From the NCBI RefSeq assembly GCF_001620365.2, contig NZ_LQMT02000037.1:42467-106466 (forward strand): a stretch of DNA of 64,000 nt. Reading direction: 5' to 3'. Within the stretch, counting starts at the first letter, position 1. Each line of letters opens with the position of its first letter. Under the pieces are notes generated by a model, which worked only from the letters and a program-made list of their open reading frames with translations, was not told the origin of the DNA and ran no database searches. Source of the DNA: Amycolatopsis keratiniphila subsp. keratiniphila (GTDB taxonomy: Bacteria > Actinomycetota > Actinomycetes > Mycobacteriales > Pseudonocardiaceae). The translations under genes were made by a program, and so were the position numbers. Positions 18,211-25,752 of the stretch are shown in pieces.

Positions 18211-18252
18211 TTGACCATGCCGATAATTATACCGGTATAGTTATCGGCATGG
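18211..18252 (+). promoter_or_regulatory. Leaderless promoter inside a 38-bp palindrome
   Basis: -35 TTGACC (18211-18216), a 19-bp spacer and -10 TATAGT (18236-18241) end seven bases before the ATG. A palindrome from 18215 to 18252, broken only by one G-T pair, covers the -10, the start point and the start codon. Its core is TATACCGGTATA (18228-18239). A GntR- or TetR-type repressor is likely; no regulator gene is adjacent. Confidence 0.6.
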
Positions 18253-19016
18253 TCGAGTTGAAATCCGCCACCGAGCTGGACGTCATGCGCGAGTCCGGCC
18301 GTGTCGTGGCACGGACGTTGCAAGCGGCGAAAGAGGCGTCGGCGATCGGCGTGAGCCTGAAAGAGCTGGACGAGATCGCCGCGCAGGTGATCAGGGACGC
18401 CGGTGCGAAGCCGTCGTTCCTCCACTATCAGCCGCATTCCGCGCCGACCCCGTTCCCCGCCGTGATCTGCGCGAGCGTCAACGACGCCGTCGTCCACGGC
18501 ATCCCGTCGGACTATCGCCTGCGTGACGGCGACCTGGTCAGCATCGACGCCGGTGCCTACATCGACGGCTGGCACGGCGACGCGGCGATCAGTTACGTCG
18601 TCGGCGAGGCCGATCCCGCCGATCTCGAACTCATCGCGACCACCGAACGAGCGCTGGCCGCAGGGATCGCCGCCGCGCAGGTGGGCGGCAAGATGGGCGA
18701 CATCTCCCACGCTGTCGGCACTGTCGGTCGCAAAGCGGGCTACGGCCTTCTCGCGCACCACGGTGGCCATGGGATCGGCCGCAGCATGCACGAGGACCCG
18801 CATCTGCCGAACGAGGGCAAGCCGGGTCGCGGCATGCGTCTCCAGCCGGGGCTGGTGCTGGCGATCGAGCCGATGCTCATCGCCGACGGCCGCGACGCCT
18901 ACCGGACCGACGACGACGGCTGGACACTGCGCACCGTCGGCGGCGCCAGGGCGGCGCACGTGGAGCATACGGTCGCGATCACCACAGAAGGTCCGCGTGT
19001 GCTCACGATGTTGTAG
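18249..19016 (+). CDS. map: Methionine aminopeptidase, type I
   Basis: 255 residues; a type I enzyme without N-terminal zinc finger. It removes the initiator methionine from nascent proteins. The metal ligands are visible: Asp in VSIDAGAYIDGWHGDAA, His in HHGGHGIGRS, Glu in LAIEPML and the last Glu in VEHTVAIT; VNDAVVHGIP gives the substrate His. The gene has its own, apparently repressible, leaderless promoter. It is therefore probably an extra map copy rather than the constitutive one usually found in the ribosomal operon (inference). Confidence 0.9.
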   Translation: MVELKSATELDVMRESGRVVARTLQAAKEASAIGVSLKELDEIAAQVIRDAGAKPSFLHYQPHSAPTPFPAVICASVNDAVVHGIPSDYRLRDGDLVSIDAGAYIDGWHGDAAISYVVGEADPADLELIATTERALAAGIAAAQVGGKMGDISHAVGTVGRKAGYGLLAHHGGHGIGRSMHEDPHLPNEGKPGRGMRLQPGLVLAIEPMLIADGRDAYRTDDDGWTLRTVGGARAAHVEHTVAITTEGPRVLTML

Positions 19017-19025
19017 AACGGAAGG

Positions 19026-19532
19026 ATGAGCGACTTCATCATCCGCCAGGGTGGTTCTGGGGATTTCCAAACGCTGCTGGACATGTTCGACGAGGTCGTC
19101 GCGTGGCTGGCGTCGCGCGGCAGCGAAGGGCAGTGGGGGACCGAGCCGTGGTCCACCATCCCGAAGCGGGTCGAGCGGGTCCGTGGGATGGCCGACGGAC
19201 CGGGGCTGTACCTCGCCGAGATCGACGGAGAGGTGGCCGGGGCGATCATCCTCGGCGACCGCTTCCCGCATGTCTCGCCGGTCGACGAGCCGGAGATCTA
19301 CATCGGCCTGCTGCTGACCTCGCGCCGGTTCACCGGGCACCGGGTCGGCTCACGGCTCATCGAGTTCGCGCTGGCCGAGGCGCGGGAACGCGGTATCGGG
19401 CTGGTGCGGGTCGACTGCTGGGCCGGTGGTGACGGCGACTTGCAGCGCTACTACGAGAGCCAGGGCTTCAAACCGACGGAACGTTTCGACGTCAAGGGCT
19501 GGATCGGGCAGGTCTTCGAGCAGCGGCCGTAG
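19026..19532 (+). CDS. GNAT-family N-acetyltransferase
   Basis: 168 residues with the GNAT fold. FIIRQGGSGDFQTLLDMFDE is the N-terminal strand and helix. The acetyl-CoA pocket is formed by LLTSRRFTGHRVGSRLIEFA, and the C-terminal YYESQGFKPTERFDV is standard. It starts nine bases after map, so it is probably read from the same promoter. The acceptor is unknown; similarity in layout to protein or small-molecule acetylases does not settle it. Confidence 0.82.
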   Translation: MSDFIIRQGGSGDFQTLLDMFDEVVAWLASRGSEGQWGTEPWSTIPKRVERVRGMADGPGLYLAEIDGEVAGAIILGDRFPHVSPVDEPEIYIGLLLTSRRFTGHRVGSRLIEFALAEARERGIGLVRVDCWAGGDGDLQRYYESQGFKPTERFDVKGWIGQVFEQRP

Positions 19533-19618
19533 GACTGGCGTCGATGCGGCTTCGGGTGCACCATAGTTGACACATCGCCAACAGTGCCCCGGACAGCGAA
19601 GTCGCAGAGGAGACCGGC

Positions 19619-20482
19619 ATGGCCAAGCGTGAACGTGCCCTGGCGGGCAAGGTCGTTGTGATCACCGGAGCGGCGCAGGGCATCGGGGCCAGTACCGCGA
19701 CGGCGCTGTCCCGGCTCGGCGCGAAGGTGGTCATCGGCGACCTGGACCAGGTCCTCGCCGAGAAGACCGCGGCCGAACTGGGGGCGGAGGCGCTGCCGCT
19801 CGACGTCACCGACACGAAGGGCTTCACCGAGTTCCTCGACGAGGTCGAGCGGCGCGTCGGCCCGATCGACGTGCTGATCAACAACGCGGGCATCATGCCG
19901 CTCGCGCCGCTCGAAGAAGAGGACGACGCGGCGACCCGCAGGCTGCTCGAGATCAACCTGCACGCGGTCATCCACGGCACCAGGGAAGCCGTGAAACGGA
20001 TGCGCCCGCGTGGTACCGGCCACATCGTCAACATCGCCTCGATGGCGGGGAAGGCCGGATTCCCCGGCGCCGCGACCTACTGCGCGACGAAACACGCCGT
20101 CGTCGGCCTGTCGGAATCGGTGCATCTGGAATTGCACGGGACCGGCGTGCTGGTGTCGTGCGTGATGCCGGCGGTGGTGCGCACGGAACTGGCCAGCGGG
20201 CTCGGCGAGGCGAAATTCTTCAAATCGGTGCAACCCGAAGATGTGGCGCAGGCCATTGTCGATGCGTTGCGCCGTCCCAAGTTCGACGTCTTCGTTCCCG
20301 CATCGCTGGACGCCATGGGCAGGATCACACGGCTGCTTCCGCGTCGTCTCGGCGAAGGACTGCTTCGTGCGCTCGGCGGCGACAAGATTCTGTCCTCCGC
20401 AACGCATTCCGCCGCCCGGGCGGAGTACGAATCGCGGGCCGCGCGGAGTGCCCCGGCGGCGGAAAAGGGTGTCGATTCTTAA
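19619..20482 (+). CDS. Short-chain dehydrogenase/reductase
   Basis: 287 residues, classical SDR. The cofactor motif VVITGAAQGIGASTATAL is near residue 12, INNAGIMP near 85, and the catalytic Ser and YxxxK are in NIASMAGKAGFPGAATYCATK near 140-160. An acidic residue after strand 2 (GDLDQ) favours NAD over NADP. It precedes a PhaC-like hydrolase by 117 bases. The C-terminal extension of about 40 residues is longer than the SDR minimum. Substrate unknown. Confidence 0.85.
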   Translation: MAKRERALAGKVVVITGAAQGIGASTATALSRLGAKVVIGDLDQVLAEKTAAELGAEALPLDVTDTKGFTEFLDEVERRVGPIDVLINNAGIMPLAPLEEEDDAATRRLLEINLHAVIHGTREAVKRMRPRGTGHIVNIASMAGKAGFPGAATYCATKHAVVGLSESVHLELHGTGVLVSCVMPAVVRTELASGLGEAKFFKSVQPEDVAQAIVDALRRPKFDVFVPASLDAMGRITRLLPRRLGEGLLRALGGDKILSSATHSAARAEYESRAARSAPAAEKGVDS

Positions 20483-20554
20483 CTCGGACGGCCTAGCGAC
20501 TGTCCGAAATGGACGGCCTGTGACGGCGGCGGTGTTGAGTCGTGCGCTCCCAAG

Positions 20555-20575
20555 CGGCAAGATTACGTCTTACCG
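20555..20575. promoter_or_regulatory. Operator candidate before the PhaC-like gene
   Basis: CGGCAAGA and TCTTACCG form an 8-bp inverted repeat with one mismatch around TTACG, 24 bases before the ATG. AGGAGG follows it at normal distance from the start. Binding protein unknown. Confidence 0.35.
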
Positions 20576-20599
20576 CGTTGATTCCCCAGGAGGCACACC

Positions 20600-21655
20600 A
20601 TGGCCACACCCCCGGCACGGCTCGCCGCCGCCGCGTCGAACGTCGTCGGGAAGGTGCTGCACGGTGGTGTCGCGGATCTTCGCCCGGTGCCGCGCGTCCT
20701 GATCGACCAGGGCCCGAATCGTTCCCTGTACCGGCTGACCAACGGCAAGGGAGCCCAGGAGGGCCCGCCGGTGCTGCTGGTGCCGCCGCTGGCCGCGCCC
20801 GCGCTGTGCTTCGACCTGCGCCGCGGGTGCAGTCTCGCCGAGCACCTGGTCGAGGGCGGCCGCAACACCTACCTCGTCGACTACGGGAACGTCGCCTTCT
20901 CCGACCGGCGCCTCGGCATCGAGCACTGGATCGAAGAGGTGCTCCCGCGCGCGATCCGCAAGGTCAGCGAGGACTCGGGCGGCCAGGGCGTGCACGTCGT
21001 CGCCTGGTGCCTCGGCGGGATCTTCTCCCTGCTGACCACCGCCGACCAGCCCGACCTGCCGATCGAGTCGATCGCGACCATCGCGTCGCCGTTCGACTTC
21101 ACCGCGATCCCGCTGATCGCCCCGTTCCGCCCGCTGGTGGACCTCACCGGCGGCCACCTGCTGACCCCGTTCTACCGGGCGCTCGGCGGCGCACCGTCCT
21201 ATTTGGTCAGCCGCGTCTTCCGTGCGACCGGGATCAGCAAGGAGATCACCAAACCTCTTGCCATCCTGAAGAATCTCGACGACCGGGACTATCTGGCGCA
21301 GATCGAGGCCGTCGACCACTTCATGGACAACATGATCGCCTATCCCGGGCGGACGTTCGGCCAGATCTACCACCGGTTCTTCCGTGCCAACGACCTCGCC
21401 GAGGGCACGGTCGACCTCAACGGCCGCATCATCGCGCTGTCCGGGGTGAAGGTGCCGACGCTGGTCATCGCCGGGCAGAACGACACGATCGCCCCGCGCG
21501 CCGCCGTCGAACGGCTCACCGAGCTGCTGGACAACTCGCCATCGGTGACCTTCGAGACCGCGCCCGGCGGGCACCTGGGCGTCCTCACCGGCCGGAAGGC
21601 CCGCGGGACGACGTGGCGCTACCTCGACCGTTTCCTCGACGAACAGGCCGCCTGA
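20600..21655 (+). CDS. PhaC-like alpha/beta hydrolase (class III PHA synthase-like)
   Basis: 351 residues, close to class III PhaC length. The nucleophile box is VVAWCLGGIFS with Cys, not Ser, as in polyhydroxyalkanoate synthases. The catalytic Asp is in IAGQNDTIAPRAA and the His in PGGHLGVLTG. LVPPLAAPALCFDLRRGCSLAEHL matches the PhaC N-terminal core. No PhaE or PhaR partner, thiolase or phasin is adjacent, so genuine polymer synthesis is uncertain; an acyl-transferring or hydrolytic role is possible. Its last 37 bases overlap the 3' end of the opposite MASE1 gene. Confidence 0.8.
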   Translation: MATPPARLAAAASNVVGKVLHGGVADLRPVPRVLIDQGPNRSLYRLTNGKGAQEGPPVLLVPPLAAPALCFDLRRGCSLAEHLVEGGRNTYLVDYGNVAFSDRRLGIEHWIEEVLPRAIRKVSEDSGGQGVHVVAWCLGGIFSLLTTADQPDLPIESIATIASPFDFTAIPLIAPFRPLVDLTGGHLLTPFYRALGGAPSYLVSRVFRATGISKEITKPLAILKNLDDRDYLAQIEAVDHFMDNMIAYPGRTFGQIYHRFFRANDLAEGTVDLNGRIIALSGVKVPTLVIAGQNDTIAPRAAVERLTELLDNSPSVTFETAPGGHLGVLTGRKARGTTWRYLDRFLDEQAA

Positions 21656-22626
21656 GCCTCGTCCTCGTCGTGCTGGGTGATGGCGCTGCGCAAGGACTGG
21701 CGCGGCGCGATCACGTCCACCATTTCGGTGATCCGCCGCCAGGCGTCGGTGAGTTCGGAGGTGGCGCGATCGCGCTGCAGGACGATCGTGGACAACGTCA
21801 GCGCGGTGAGCCCGACGGTGGCGTCGTAGGCTTGGACGTGCAGCATCCTGGTCGTCAGCTCGTAGGAACCGTAGGGGCCGAGTCCTCGGATCGCGGCGAA
21901 GATCGTGACCGTGCAGACGCACAAGGAGCACGGCAGCGCTCCGGCTTGCCGGAAGCGCAGTGCCGCCCAGATGAGCACGGGGAAGACCACGAACAGCTTC
22001 GGCGTCGTCGTGGACGCGAGGACGGCCGTGCCGAGACCGAAGAGCGCGAGCGCCGCCGCCTCACCCCAGCGGACGAGCGGAACCCGCCTGGGCAAACGGA
22101 ACCTCGGCGCCAGGAGCAGCAGCGGCGTGATCGTCAGGACACCCATCGCGTCGCCGGTCCACCACACGAGCGCGGTCGCCCAGAAATCGCCGGGGCTCAC
22201 CGCGCCGCCGGAGACCAGCACGCCGGTGCCCAGGACGGCGCTGACGGCCGTGCCCCCGATCGCCCCGACCGCCACCAGGAGGACTGCGTCGGGAAGCCGG
22301 TCGAGCTCGGTGCGGAAACCCAGCCGCCGCATCACCGCGTACGCCAGCATCGGGCCGGCAGTGTTCCCCAGGGAGATCACCAGCACCGTGCCGAGCGAGG
22401 GCCCGAGCGCGATGTTCGTCAGGAGCGCGCCGAGGAAGATACCCGGCCAGAATCGTGGCCCCAGCAGCATCGGCACCGCCATCGCGATCCCCGCGGCGGG
22501 CCACAGCGGCGAGATCTGCTCCCGCACGATCGCCCACTGGATCCCGATCTGGGCGGTGGCGAAATAGCAGACCGTGACCCCGAGGACGATGAGACACCAG
22601 CGTGAGGCAGGGGGAAGCGGTCTCAT
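21619..22626 (-). CDS. MASE1-domain integral membrane protein
   Basis: 335 residues with eight or so hydrophobic segments. The MASE1 pattern (IQWAIVREQISPLWPAAGIA, then FWPGIFLGALLTNI, and WWTGDAMGVLTITPLLLL) is clear. In most bacteria MASE1 is the sensory input of histidine kinases or diguanylate cyclases; here it ends in a helical tail of about 60 residues without an output domain. ATG at 22626 is chosen as the first start before the membrane domain. It is convergent and overlapping with the PhaC-like gene. Confidence 0.8.
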   Translation of the reverse strand: MRPLPPASRWCLIVLGVTVCYFATAQIGIQWAIVREQISPLWPAAGIAMAVPMLLGPRFWPGIFLGALLTNIALGPSLGTVLVISLGNTAGPMLAYAVMRRLGFRTELDRLPDAVLLVAVGAIGGTAVSAVLGTGVLVSGGAVSPGDFWATALVWWTGDAMGVLTITPLLLLAPRFRLPRRVPLVRWGEAAALALFGLGTAVLASTTTPKLFVVFPVLIWAALRFRQAGALPCSLCVCTVTIFAAIRGLGPYGSYELTTRMLHVQAYDATVGLTALTLSTIVLQRDRATSELTDAWRRITEMVDVIAPRQSLRSAITQHDEDEAQAACSSRKRSR

Positions 22627-22793
22627 CGCGACTCCTGGCCTTCGCGGGCAAAGGAAAGTTCGAGAGTACCTCTGCTCGGTCACCACGAAGGTGTTGTCGA
22701 AATGGTGGAATAAACGGGCTCGTGGGTGGCACGGACGGTTGCCGCCATGGCTACCGGGTGCTGCCGGTCTCAGGCGCACGGTTTGTGGCGGTG

Positions 22794-22848
22794 TGTCGCG
22801 AAAGCCACTTTCGCGACGTCTGATGTCCCGAAAGTGGCTTTCGCGACA
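22794..22848. terminator. Composite palindrome, GCGAAAG family, copy 2
   Basis: Arms 22795-22817 and 22825-22847 are complementary except for one base, extended by one outer T-A pair. Both arms keep the hairpin GCGAAAG/CTTTCGC with CCA and TGG loops. Compared with copies 1, 3 and 4 the outer TTGCG is TCGCG on both sides, a compensatory change that preserves pairing. Confidence 0.65.
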
Positions 22849-22886
22849 TGATCGCCACGGCGTTACCGCGCCCAGCCACGACCGAC

Positions 22887-22939
22887 GTTGCGAAAGCCAC
22901 TTTCGCAACCTTCAACGTTGCGAAAGTGGCTTTCGCAAC
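22887..22939. terminator. Composite palindrome, GCGAAAG family, copy 3
   Basis: Exact 23-nt arms (22887-22909, 22917-22939) identical to those at 11098-11150, with spacer CTTCAAC. It lies 29 bases past the stop of the minus-strand acyl-CoA dehydrogenase. Confidence 0.7.
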
Positions 22940-22968
22940 CCACGGTTGCCACCCACGAGCCTCGCGCC

Positions 22969-24177
22969 TTACTTCAGCTCGGCGCTGGTCTTGCCCAGGA
23001 TCCGGCGAGCCACGATCAGCTGCTGGATCTGTTGCGTGCCTTCGAAGATGTCCAGGATCTTCGCGTCCCGGCTCCACTTCTCCAGCAGTGATTCCTCGGT
23101 GTAGCCCAGGGTTCCGGCCAGCTCGACGCATTTCAGCGTGATCTCGACGACCGACCGGCCCGCCTTCGCCTTGGCCATCGAGGCCTGCAGCGAGTTCGGC
23201 TTGCGGTTGTCGGCCATCCACGCCGACTCCATGGTCAGCAGGTACGCCGACTCGTAGTCCGCCTCCAGCTGCAGGAACGTGGCGGCGGCCGCGTGCTGGC
23301 TGTGGACGGGCTTGTCGTAGTCGATGGTCACGCCGGCGTCCGTGAGGATCTTCCTGGTCTCCTCCAGCGCCGCGCGGGCGACACCGATGGCCATCGCGGC
23401 GACCAGCGGGCGGGTGTTGTCGAAGGTCTGCATGACCCCCGCGAAACCCTTGGCGGTGTCGATCTCCGGCGTGCCGAGGAGATTCTCCTTGGGCACACGC
23501 ACGTTCTCGAAACGCAGCACGGCCGTGTCGGAAGCGCGGATGCCGAGCTTGTGCTCGACGCGCACCACCTCGAAGCCGGGCGTGCCCTTCTCGACGACGA
23601 ACGACTTGATCGCCGCGCGGCCCTTCGTCTTGTCCAAGGTGGCCCAGACGACGACGGCGTCGGCGCGCTCGCCCGCGGTCACGAAGATCTTCTCGCCGTT
23701 GATCACGTACTCGTCACCGTCGAGGCGCGCGGTCGCGGTGATCGCGGCGGAGTCCGAGCCGCAGTCCGGCTCGGTGATCGCCATCGCGGCCCACAGCCCG
23801 GAGAACTTCTTGAGCTGCTCGTCGGTGGCGACCGAGCCGATGGCGGCGTTACCGAGCCCTTGGCGCGGCATGGACAGCAGCAGACCGACGTCGCCCCAGC
23901 ACATCTCGATCGTGCCGAGCACGATGTTGAGGTTGGAACCGTTGCGGTTGCCCGGTTTCTCGTTCTTCTCGGACCGGCGGACCCCCGCCGCGCCCGCGCC
24001 GCCCTCGCCGGAGGAGTTCAGCCCGTCCAGCAGCGCGGCGAACATGTCGAGCTCGGCCGGGTAGGTGTGCTCGGCGCGGTCGTACTTGCGCGAGATCGGC
24101 CGGAACACCTCGGCCGCGGCCTGGTACGCCTGGTTGATCAGCGTGCCGGCCTTCTTCGGAACCTCAAGGTTGATCAT
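22969..24177 (-). CDS. Acyl-CoA dehydrogenase (FadE23-like)
   Basis: 402 residues with acyl-CoA dehydrogenase middle and C-terminal domains: MAITEPDCGSDSAAITATARLDG near residue 150 and the final SRDAKILDIFEGTQQIQQLIVAR. The N-terminal domain is divergent (MINLEVPKKAGTLINQAYQ). The EGT catalytic segment is present. It lies 18 bases after a second, larger dehydrogenase gene; the 440/402-residue pair resembles mycobacterial fadE24-fadE23, whose products may form a heteromer. The acyl substrate is unknown. Confidence 0.85.
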   Translation of the reverse strand: MINLEVPKKAGTLINQAYQAAAEVFRPISRKYDRAEHTYPAELDMFAALLDGLNSSGEGGAGAAGVRRSEKNEKPGNRNGSNLNIVLGTIEMCWGDVGLLLSMPRQGLGNAAIGSVATDEQLKKFSGLWAAMAITEPDCGSDSAAITATARLDGDEYVINGEKIFVTAGERADAVVVWATLDKTKGRAAIKSFVVEKGTPGFEVVRVEHKLGIRASDTAVLRFENVRVPKENLLGTPEIDTAKGFAGVMQTFDNTRPLVAAMAIGVARAALEETRKILTDAGVTIDYDKPVHSQHAAAATFLQLEADYESAYLLTMESAWMADNRKPNSLQASMAKAKAGRSVVEITLKCVELAGTLGYTEESLLEKWSRDAKILDIFEGTQQIQQLIVARRILGKTSAELK

Positions 24178-24195
24178 GATTGCCTTTCGAAAGTC

Positions 24196-25518
24196 CTAGA
24201 GAAGGACGGCGCCTTCCATGACGCCGATCGCACGGAGGTCGCGGTACCAGCGTTCGACCGGGTGCTCCTTGACGAACCCGTGCCCGCCGAGCAGCTGCAC
24301 GCCGGCGCTGCCGATCTGCATTCCCTTGTCGGCGGCCAGTTTCCGGGCCAGCGCCACCTCACGGGCGTACGGCTTGCCCTGTTCGGCGCGAGAAGCGGCG
24401 CGCAACGTCACCAGCCGTAGCCCCTCCAGCTCGATGGCGATGTCGGCCACCGAGAACGCGACGGCCTGGCGGTGGCTCACCGGTTCGCCGAACGCCTTGC
24501 GCTCGTTGACATAAGGCACCACGTAGTCGAGGACGGCCTTCGCGGTCCCGGCGGCCAGCGCGGCCCAGCCGAGGCGCGAGAGCCGGACGACCTCGGTGAA
24601 GACCTCGGCCTTGCCGCCGCCGAGCAGCGCTCCGGCGGGCAACGCGACCTTCTCCAGGTGCAATTTCCCGGTCGCCGCGCCGCGCAGGCCCATCGCCGGT
24701 TCGGACTCGATGGTGACACCGGAGTTCGAAGACTCGACGAGGAACAGCGCGGGGCCGCGGCCTTCGAGATCGGCCGACACGATGAACAGCTCGGCGTCCG
24801 CGGCCCGCGGGACCAGCGACTTCACGCCGTCGAGCTGATAGCCCTTCGGCGTGCGGCGGGCCTTGGTGGCCGGCTTGAACGGGTCGAACAGCGCGGTGCG
24901 CTCCTGCAGCGCGAGCGCCGCGGCCGGGACGTTCTCGCCGACGAACGCGGGCAGGTAGTCCGCCTGCTGCTGCTCGTCGCCGTAGGACACCAGCGCGGTG
25001 CTGACCGCGGACGGCGCGAGCACCGCGACCGCGAGCCCCAGGTCGCCGTGCGCGAGGGCCTCGGCGACCAGCGCGTTCGTGACCACCGACCGCTCGGTGC
25101 CGACACCGCCCAGCTCCTCGGGGATGCCGACGAGCGTGATGCCGAGTTCGGCGGCGCGGCTCAGCAGACCCTCGGGGGCCTGGAGCTTCGCGTCGGCGTC
25201 GGCCGCGGCGGGCCGCAGCTGCTCGGCCGCGAACTCCGTCACGGTCTCGACGATGAGCTGCTGATCCTCACTCGGGGTGAGGTCGAACAGTCCCGTGTCC
25301 TCGGCAGGCGCGAGCCGCGCGGGCTTGCCGAGCTTCTGGGCGGATTTGAACGTCCGTCCCGCCGCGCCCGCGACCCGGAAGCCGTTGCGCGTCCCGGCAC
25401 TGACCAGGTTCTGCACGGGCTTCCGAAGTCCGGCCCGTTCAATGACCTTGCTCCCGGCCAGCCGGGTGAGCGCGGACAGGCCAAGGCCCATCGCGTCTCG
25501 TTTCCTAGGCGCACCCAC
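24196..25518 (-). CDS. Acyl-CoA dehydrogenase family protein (FadE24-like)
   Basis: 440 residues. A basic N-terminal extension of about 75 residues precedes the dehydrogenase fold (LTPSEDQQLIVETVTEFAAEQLRP). The central flavin motif is degraded: AALALQERTALFDPF replaces the usual TEPxxGSD-like sequence. Near the end, AGVQLLGGHGFVKEHPVERWYRD is kept but the catalytic EGT Glu region reads GVMEGAVLL. This suggests a structural or partly inactive partner of the downstream enzyme. GTG at 25518 has GGGAG upstream; an ATG at 25491 is an alternative start. Confidence 0.8.
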   Translation of the reverse strand: MGAPRKRDAMGLGLSALTRLAGSKVIERAGLRKPVQNLVSAGTRNGFRVAGAAGRTFKSAQKLGKPARLAPAEDTGLFDLTPSEDQQLIVETVTEFAAEQLRPAAADADAKLQAPEGLLSRAAELGITLVGIPEELGGVGTERSVVTNALVAEALAHGDLGLAVAVLAPSAVSTALVSYGDEQQQADYLPAFVGENVPAAALALQERTALFDPFKPATKARRTPKGYQLDGVKSLVPRAADAELFIVSADLEGRGPALFLVESSNSGVTIESEPAMGLRGAATGKLHLEKVALPAGALLGGGKAEVFTEVVRLSRLGWAALAAGTAKAVLDYVVPYVNERKAFGEPVSHRQAVAFSVADIAIELEGLRLVTLRAASRAEQGKPYAREVALARKLAADKGMQIGSAGVQLLGGHGFVKEHPVERWYRDLRAIGVMEGAVLL

Positions 25519-25540
25519 GGTGAGTCTCCCTGCCTCGCTT

Positions 25541-25558
25541 ACCTACTCGTGAGTAGGT
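25541..25558 (-). promoter_or_regulatory. Operator ACCTACTC-GT-GAGTAGGT
   Basis: Perfect 8-bp arms around GT, 23 bases before the first gene of the dehydrogenase pair. TetR-type symmetry. No TetR gene is adjacent; the nearest are the tandem-TetR gene at 26997 and the TetR gene at 11756, and neither is shown to bind here. Confidence 0.5.
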
Positions 25559-25686
25559 TAACTCCCCTCGGCCGGATACGCCACCACGGGGGAGGCGAAC
25601 GTCACGCCGATGAGTGATTCCGGGGGTGGAGGAGTCCCGGATTACTCACGAGGCGGCAGCTTTCGATTCCGCCTGCGCCGCAGAAG

Positions 25687-25739
25687 GTTGCGAAAGCCAC
25701 TTTCGCAACCTTGAACGTTGCGAAAGTGGCTTTCGCAAC
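25687..25739. terminator. Composite palindrome, GCGAAAG family, copy 4
   Basis: Exact 23-nt arms (25687-25709, 25717-25739), the same arm sequence as copies 1 and 3, spacer CTTGAAC. Located 14 bases past the stop of the minus-strand LtrA gene. Confidence 0.72.
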
Positions 25740-25752
25740 GGCCCCCGCCGGC

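Larger units (their letters stand above)
22627..22968. other. Intergenic region with two composite palindromes
   Basis: 342 bases between the MASE1 gene start and the acyl-CoA dehydrogenase stop. No gene is seen. Copy 2 of the GCGAAAG family is at 22794-22848 (arms with CGCGAC ends and one mismatch). Copy 3 is at 22887-22939 (exact 23-nt arms). Both follow the dehydrogenase stop and should end transcription from it. The left part must hold the MASE1 promoter; no clear -35/-10 pair was found. Confidence 0.65.
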
